Both the position numbers and the translations under genes were made by a program. A stretch of 64,000 bases of DNA, from assembly GCA_964034945.1 (NCBI GenBank), contig OZ035962.1, positions 89,072,650 through 89,136,649 on the forward strand, written 5' to 3'. Shown here piece by piece: positions 57,631 to 64,000 of the stretch. Under the pieces are notes generated by a model, which ran no database searches, was not told the DNA's origin, and saw only the letters and a program-made list of their open reading frames with translations. Within the stretch, counting starts at the first letter, position 1; each line of letters begins with the position of its first letter. The stretch is from Chrysopilus asiliformis. Taxonomy: Eukaryota > Arthropoda > Insecta > Diptera > Rhagionidae.

Positions 57631-59478
57631 TTTTTATACACTTATGGTGAAACCAAAGGGTATATTAGATCTGCCTTACCGTTTGTAACGCCAAGATCCC
57701 GTTATCACACACAAAAATGAATTACACCAGTCCCAAGTAGCACCGTAGGGTAATATCGCCCTGTTGAAAGACTCCACGCCTTATTCTTAGTCGAGAAGTC
57801 CAATTTACGCCCTATTAAAATCCCTTAAAGACGTATTTTCTTATAGGACATATCTGCTGGGCGAGAGGAGGACCGAACGACTTAAATTTAGGCCTTCGTC
57901 GAAGTATCGCCCAATAGGGCTTAAGGAGGACATCTCGTTTTTATTGCCATGACCAATATTGGCTTTAATAGACCTTACGTCTTCTTTTGACCCTATTCGG
58001 TCTATTAAGACGCCACTTCTAAAGCACGAAAAAACTATAATGTCCTATAGGGCGACATTTCCATCGAAATATCCCTATTGGGCGTATTAGAGCAAGACAG
58101 AAAACCAAGTGCGAGAAGTTTGTCCTCTGATTAGAGAGGAAGCCTGGATATGGGGCTTATTAAGAGAGTAATTTTGTGCTTTGTCTCACTTTGTCTCAAG
58201 TTCTTTTGTCTCACTAAAACAGGTGACATTTTTCTTTATCTCTGAAAAAATATTTCGGCGCCCTAACAGACTTGAATTCCACTAGACGCCCTTTTAGGCG
58301 TATTTGAAGGTATTCACGCCCTCCCATTAGAACTTAACGTCTAATAGGGCGCGAAAATGAGCTGACGCGTCTTTGAGGGCGCACATGTTTCCATCCGCCA
58401 TATTCCACATTGATGTTGATTCAAATAATTTCCCTTCGAAGATTAAACTTCTTATTTTAAGCTAATCACTGGAGGAAATCGCATAAAAAATAGATGGGAG
58501 ACAATTTTGAAGCAGCACAATTTTATTGGCATCAAAATTTTATTGAATTAGTGGAAAAAAATTTTTGACGAAAAATTAAATTAAAGAAATTTTTTGTTGA
58601 AAACAAAATATTTAGATGGCCTATTTCAATTTAAAGCGTTTTAGATAGAACTTTGTCAAAAAAAATTTAGTTGCAACTAAAATGGCAGCATATAACATGA
58701 TGAAAAATCCATTACAAATGTCCATTTACAAAAATTCTAAAATAATTTTCGCCATTAAATTCGTTCCATATTCATTTCAGCCGTACGCATACATCTTCTC
58801 ATTCTTTCAGATTGCTTTATCGTTCTGAGAAGTTTGTTTCAGTGCCAGAGCAAGATATTGAGAGCGGGCTGTCTCAGAAAGCTATAAAGCTTTTGCGTCG
58901 CCCTATTGGGCTTCAAATCGTTCCCCAATGTCGAATATTCGTCCACTTAAGTGGACGAATGGTGGGCGCCTCGTCCAACATTTCGCCCAATAGGTAGGAA
59001 TTTTCAGACGAAGCGCCCACGATTCGCCCTATTGTGCTGCTTGGGGTGTGTTTAGAATGATAAAAAAAATTGAATTTTGCATGTCCGTCCGTCTGTCCGT
59101 CCGTCCGTCTGTGGCGCGGATTGCGGGCGCACGGATTGAGCTAGAGACTTGAAATTTTACGCAGATTCGTTTTTCGTAAAATTTAAGGCTAAGTTCGTTA
59201 ATGGGCAAAAATGGACCATTAACGAACGACAACGTTTTTTTTAATGTCTCAAAAACGGCGAATATATTATCAAAGAAGTGCAAGAACAAAAGTTATTTAG
59301 GATATGATTCTACATAAAACTCCCATACATCAAACTCCAATTGGAATAAATTTTAAAAAATCTTATTGAAAAATTTGACTTCAAAGTGGAATTTTGTTAC
59401 AACTGTTCGCCGTTCACTTAAATCACCATACGGGTTTTCAATAATTGCCAGATTGGTTTCACCATACGGGTATAAAAA
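57631..59478 (+). repeat. Interspersed repeat R1 split by a 1.3-kb insertion
   Basis: The left part (57631-57731) runs from TTTTTATACACTTATGGTGA to AATTACACCAGT. The right part (59046-59455) resumes at GTGTGTTTAGAATGATAAAA. Empty copies read CACCAGTGTGTTTAG at this point. At 59455 it is fused to the inverted end of another R1 (GGTTTCACCATACGGGTATA). Confidence 0.8.
57732..59045. mobile_element. 1314-bp non-autonomous element saturated with GCCCTATTGGGC-like palindromes
   Basis: The ends are CCCAAGTAGCACCGTAGGG and, as complement of the right end, CCCAAGCAGCACAATAGGG. Comparison with empty R1 copies gives a 2-bp duplication, GT. The interior has many copies or half-copies of a palindrome: CGCCCAATAGGGC near 57909, CCTATAGGGCG near 58063, CCCTATTGGGCG at 58073, TAATAGGGCGCG near 58342, CGCCCTATTGGGC near 58899, CGCCCAATAGG near 58984, and CGCCCTATTG at 59026. 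Further variants carry CGTC/GACG arms. No transposase is seen; its ORFs (e.g. 58812-58997) only traverse the motifs. Confidence 0.75.
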
Positions 59479-59755
59479 GTTTCGGCGCTATCTGGGTCAA
59501 TTTGAGTATCCGCAGCGAATAGTTAAAGTGACCATATTTATTTTGTTTCAATTCGACACAAGATAAGAAGCTGTGGATAAAAGTTTAATAAAAATAAAAA
59601 GAAATAAAAATATTGAATTAAAAAAAATTTATTTCTCGCCATTTTATAATTATTTTTTCATTTTACTTTTCGCGAGCTAAATAGAGAACACCATGCACAG
59701 TTTGAGCATGTATACGTACTCAGTTTAATCTGTTTTGTCAACCTTTCCGTTCTTA

Positions 59756-60198
59756 CACCGCGTCTTGATTAACAATTTTTCATCCCAAGAAATATCTCAC
59801 CGCAATGAGATTTTTTTGACAGCTGGGCCGAAAATCTCTTGAAATTTAGTACTCAAAATGCTGATGAAAAGAAAATACATAGTCGCCGCTCTCGCAATTA
59901 ATGCAATACGTGAAATTGAAAAGGCTGAAACAGAAGAACAGACGAAAAGAAAAACCCCTTATGTTATATATTCTCTTCCAAAGCTTTTTGTATCGTATTT
60001 TGTAAAAATTAGTTATTTTTGCAATTACTTGTCGGGAGAAATTGGATTCCGCCATCTTGAATTGTGAAATTCCAAGAAATTTTGCTATTGCAAGATTTCA
60101 AGAAATTTCTCTCTGGGATTTTTCCCCTCCGTCAACTCGAGCTCTGATTGGTCAATCAAAAATCTCTGCGATGAAAAATCCCAGGTCAAGACGCGGTG
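59756..60198. mobile_element. PIF/Harbinger-type miniature element
   Basis: The ends are CACCGCGTCTTGATTAACAA and, as complement of the right end, CACCGCGTCTTGACCTGGGA, and both continue TTTTTCATC. TTA is duplicated outside (59753-59755 and 60199-60201). It contains a short remnant ORF at 59858-60067. Confidence 0.8.
59858..60067 (+). pseudogene. Transposase N-terminal remnant in a Harbinger-type element
   Basis: A 69-codon frame starts MLMKRKYIVAALAINAIREI then EKAETEEQTKRK. An (A)LAxxAI.EIE..E..KRKR start resembles N-termini of PIF/Harbinger nucleases. After KTPYVIY the resemblance ends and no catalytic residues are present. It is most likely a relic that shows where this miniature element came from. 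Confidence 0.4.
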
Positions 60199-62039
60199 TT
60201 ATTTTAACAATTTCCGCATGTCCAATTGAGCTTGCCGTACTCAATATAATCATTTTGCGATTTTTACCATTTCAAGCATGCCATACTCAAAATGACAACG
60301 ACTCAATGTTGGAGCATAATGATGAATGTGCAGTGTTAGCTTAACTCCCGTTTCACATTAATTTTTCTGTGGCAGCCATGTTGAAAAAAATAGTGGTTTT
60401 GAAATTTGCGTTTTTTCATTAATAAAAACTGGTAAACAGTGATAACTTTTAGCGATGTAATCTAGAAGAATAATCAAATAATAGAAATAACCTCTGTTTC
60501 TTATATTTAACCTACGGATTTTATTGTTATGGTATATTTAGCAGTGATGACAAATTTTAAAATCCATTCATATCTTCTAGGTTTTAGACGCTAGAATATT
60601 TTAAGTATTTTTTCCGAATTTAGAAGTTGGTTTTCCGTGAGAAAACAAATTTTCAGCCAAATATAAAGCGTCGTGCATTGAAGGGTTAACATTGAGACTG
60701 CCGGCATGAATCCGTTCGGTGCCCATACAATTTCGGTTACTCCACGCTCGAAATTTCAAAACAAAAACCGATGACTTTAATGAAAAAATGCCGGTTACTT
60801 AAAGGTTAACACGAGTGGACCTCCTGCGTTTTTAGGAGTTTTCCAAATGAAGGTTAAGACTAGTGGAGCTCCTGCGTTATTTAAAAAGTACGAATGTCAT
60901 TCAATTGAATAAATTAAATGTTAACTGAAAACGACAACCCATTCCACCCCCAAACAACTCCTAAATTGAATACAAAATAATATTAGAATATCATTTTCGT
61001 CTCCTCAGAAAATATTCTTGTCACTGCCATAGGCTGCCCTTATAATCCCGAAGCTCCAGAAAAAGATAAACAAAATAATGAATTTTTAGCCTGTAGTCTC
61101 CGTGTCTCACTTTGGTCGATGCGATGGTAGTGTTTTATCAATAATTTATGTCCTCTAAGTGCAATCGAGCATTTCTATTTACGTTAAAAGGATATCGTCA
61201 TATCCTTATTGACTGCACCCATCAAACCAACCACCTTTGAATCATCACAGAATTTGTTGAAATGGTTTTTAGTTATTTCTACCCCCCTAAAACACCCTCA
61301 CTTGATCGTCGCTCAACGTAAACAATGGGGAGACGATATCCTCTTCAATGTTTATTGATGTAGTGTTTGTTTAGGTACCGAGCACAGAGCAGGAGGTCAT
61401 GTTCGACGTGGCGTTTTTCATTGTAATAAAATTATGCGCCGATAACACTTTTGGGGTCAGGGAATATCCATTGATAGAATAAACAGGAAAGAAATGGTTT
61501 TGGGATGTTTTCATTTTAGTGAATGATATTTTGGGGTGAAATGTCCTGCATTTTCGATTTTGGTCAGGGCTTGGCCAGTTTTATTGTCGAGTGATGGTAG
61601 TTTCTTAGTAGGTGTGGTTTCCTCTATTGGAAAAAGAGTTTTCGATTGTTATCACTGCACGCAAAACAGGAACGTAATTGCCATACAAATCAGGGCATTA
61701 TGATATTGATGCGTTATTTTTTTTTTTTTTTTGTGGAATTGTCACAATGAAAATATTTTTGAAAACAAACAAAAATATTTTCCCATTTACTGTTATTTTT
61801 CATGAGTTAGCATCCAATTGATTTTTCTAGCAGTTTTTCACTTTAAAATGCCGCCTTTTTCACTTTAAAATACCGCCTTTTTATTTTTCCGCGCTTTCGT
61901 GGAGGTCATTTGAATGATGTTGTATTCCATAATTAATGGTAGCGATAGTACTTTCATATAAAAAAATATCAGTTGTGGTCAACACAAAACTTTCTTCTAC
62001 AAAATCTACGACCCTGTGCAATTTACGCTAGAGCCCTGT

Positions 62040-62840
62040 CGCGTTGTCAACCCAATACAACCTCCCAATAAATTCTTGGTTTATTCAAACATATCAAAAA
62101 CGTACAAAATTTGAGATAACTTGAGAACTGTAAAAGATATCAATTTACGGTAAATGGCAAAAATGTAGAAAATGTTAACATATTTAATTATTCTTTTAAC
62201 TGATTTGTCGAAAAACCGTTAGTTTGCAAATTATTCGCAAAAATATGATTTTTTACATATTAATGAAAATATCTCAATAACGGTAAAAGATAACGGATAA
62301 CGGTAAAAGACAAAATTGTGCAGAATGCCATTCTCATTAATTCACTCCATACATTCAGTCAGCAAAAACCAGTTAGTTTTCGAGATAATCGCAAAAAACT
62401 GTTTTTTGGAAATAACGGTTTATCTCGATAACAGGTTGAGATATCGAGTTATAGCTAAAGACAAAAGTGTGGGAAATTTTATTTTCTCCAAGTTTTGTCA
62501 TACTTACGGCCACTAAAAAACGCGTAGTTTGAGAGTAAATCGAGAAAAACGAAATTGCGATTTTTGAAAAACTGCCATTTTGGATACTTCCGGTTAACGG
62601 ATTTCCACCAAAAGTTGATAGGATCGTCCCATTTCAGGACCCAACATGCCTATAAAATTTCATGGCGCTAGCTCTATTAGTTTTTGAGAAATCTTATACA
62701 CAGACTGACAGACAGAAAGACATTTTTTTAATATGACTCCAATCGACTCAGGAGTGATCGGGAAATGTTTTTTAGGCAAAATTAAGAGGTCGAAATTTTT
62801 CATGAATACAATACTTTATTATACTCCGTAGAAGAAAGTA
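62040..62840. repeat. Interspersed repeat R3, longest copy
   Basis: It contains, in order, repeated ATCTCAATAACGGTAAAAGA blocks, AACGCGTAGTTTGAGAGTAA, 'acttccggttaacggatttc', AAAAGTTGATAGGATCGTCC, TTAGTTTTTGAGAAATCTTA, a short CAGACTGACAGACAGAAAGAC tail and ATTTTTCATGAATACAATAC. This copy shows the unexpanded state of the tail that forms the satellite at 51655. Confidence 0.65.
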
Positions 62841-63034
62841 AAAATGAGCTCAATATATTTCATACAAGTCTTTTTATTAAATTACAAAAATTCGTCGTCC
62901 CAATTGAAAGCCTTAATTTAAGGACATGTGGAATTTTGAACTCCCATAACTTTTGATCCCATTGAGATCCCGACTTGATATTTTGGTCGATTTTAGATAA
63001 AACGGGAAAAAATTTGTTTAAAAAAAAGTAGAAA

Positions 63035-63599
63035 ACATAACAAAAGCTATAATTGCCAATCTGGCGATCATTGAAAACCCGTATGGTGATATTCGCATCA
63101 AAATTCGAACAGTTGTACCAAAATTCCACTTTGAAGTCAAACTTTCCAATAAGATTTTTTAAAATTTATTCCAATCGGATTTTGATGTATGGGAGTTTTA
63201 TGTAGAATCATATCCTAAATAACTTTTGTTCTTGCACTTTTTTGATTTTGAGAGATCCGTAAAAAACGTTTTCGTTCGTATGGGGGGTACCCCCCCTAAT
63301 GGTCCATTTTTGCCCGTTAACGAACTTAGCCTCGCATTTTACGAAAAACGAATCTGCGTAAAATTTTAAGACTCTAACTCAATCCGTGCGCCCGCAATCC
63401 GCGCCACAGACGGACAGACGGACAGACGGACAAACGGACAGACGGACAGACGGACGGACGGACATGCTAAATTCAACTTTTTTTATCATTCTAAACACAC
63501 TGGTGTAATTCATTTTTTTGTGTGATGACGGGATCTTGGCGTTACAAACGGTAAGGCAAAGTTAGTATACCCTTTGGTTTTACCATACGGGTATAAAAA
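63035..63599 (-). repeat. Interspersed repeat R1, full reverse copy
   Basis: Complete on the minus strand, from CATAACAAAAGCTATAATTG (hairpin end) to TACCATACGGGTATAAAAAT. It carries the GGGGGGTACCCCCC palindrome near 63283 and a GGACAGACGGACAGACGG microsatellite at 63405-63465. Confidence 0.85.
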
Positions 63600-64000
63600 T
63601 AGCACAAAAATTAATTTTGAATGCCTTCAAAAATGTTTAGGTGTCCCACAAAACCTCAAAAAACTATGATTACGAAAACGGTTAAGGGTTCATTAACTTT
63701 TATTATAATTTTCCGTACCCTTGAACTATTTTATTTAATAAATAATAAATCAAATTGACCGCCTAATCGAATTATTCAGGTGGCCCACGTACACAATTTA
63801 CGTCTTTTTCATGTCCTTCTGTTTTCAAAAAAATATATATCTATAACTGAAAAACCTGAAAGTGTGACAAAATTCCCATTCAATAAAAGCACCAAGAGAG
63901 GGAAAACAAGAATGAAAATCGATTTTCCGTATATTTTATATACTCGTCGCACATCGTCGTTTCTGAAATGAAAATACAAACGAACGCTAAACCAAAAATA

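Larger units (their letters stand above)
46603..64000 (+). other. Putative large intron, repeat-filled
   Basis: If 46561-46602 is a first exon, all the rest of the window is its first intron. No other exon with coding bias or domain was found. Stretches without recognised features are 46603-48441, 48921-49706, 50079-51299, 52190-54090, 56480-57630, 60202-62039 and 63600-64000. The last two contain only short unsupported ORFs and homopolymer runs. Confidence 0.35.

Noticed and set aside
60690..60870. Second piggyBac-like TTAA element
   Set aside because: TTAA occurs at both sides of 60688-60805, but the sequences inside the two ends are not inverted repeats of each other.
1..64000. tRNA, rRNA or endogenous viral genes
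   Set aside because: No cloverleaf with A/B-box spacing, no rRNA core motif and no recognisable viral protein was seen on either strand; a tRNA or viral fragment that is strongly decayed could have been missed by eye.

Overview
The window is AT-rich, intron-rich and densely packed with repeats. It has spliced genes with GT-AG introns, a Tc1/mariner element of the mellifera type, PIF/Harbinger, hAT and piggyBac-like miniature elements, and microsatellite-bearing interspersed repeats. This fits an insect, most likely a dipteran; the species cannot be fixed from the sequence alone. The one gene that can be read with confidence is a two-pore-domain (K2P) potassium channel on the + strand, spread over about 37 kb. 

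K2P gene layout. A single common 3' exon (41704-42728) encodes the second half of the first selectivity filter, TM2, the TM2-TM3 linker, TM3, the second pore (TIGFG), TM4 and the C-tail. Two alternative 5' half-genes can be joined to it in frame. Cassette A has exons 6066-6465, 20108-20214 and 20318-20453 and gives a 555-residue protein with a short proline-rich N-terminus. Cassette B has exons 38942-40356 and 40822-40979 and gives an 865-residue protein with an approximately 420-residue charged, Ser/Arg-rich cytoplasmic N-terminus. Each cassette carries its own start codon, TM1, extracellular cap and P1 helix. Both end after the first base of the first glycine codon of the filter, so either completes TIGYG when spliced to the common exon. 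A-to-B cross-splicing is out of frame. This looks like one gene with two promoters producing two channels that differ in TM1, cap, P1 and N-terminus. 

Other genes. A small minus-strand ORF (43887-44267) with a CxxC...CxxC zinc-ribbon-like pattern converges on the channel's 3' end. A plausible first coding exon of a further + strand gene, with a TATA-like element upstream, lies at 46561-46602; the remaining 17 kb holds no recognisable exon and may be its first intron. 

Mobile DNA. Most of the rest is transposon debris, often nested: a nearly intact 1.29-kb mariner (23790-25081), two internally deleted Tc1/mariner relatives (one converted to a 171-bp-armed foldback), several TTA- or TAA-flanked PIF/Harbinger miniature elements, one hAT element with an 8-bp target duplication, one piggyBac-like TTAA element, and four families of interspersed repeats that carry CAGACAGACGG-type microsatellites. 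A four-deep nest lies at 13393-15634. Two insertions into copies of the same repeat (30042-31030 and 57732-59045) have exactly definable ends. Several of these short elements are filled with many copies of their own short palindromic motif. That, and the cassette structure of the channel, are the two observations I find most worth following.
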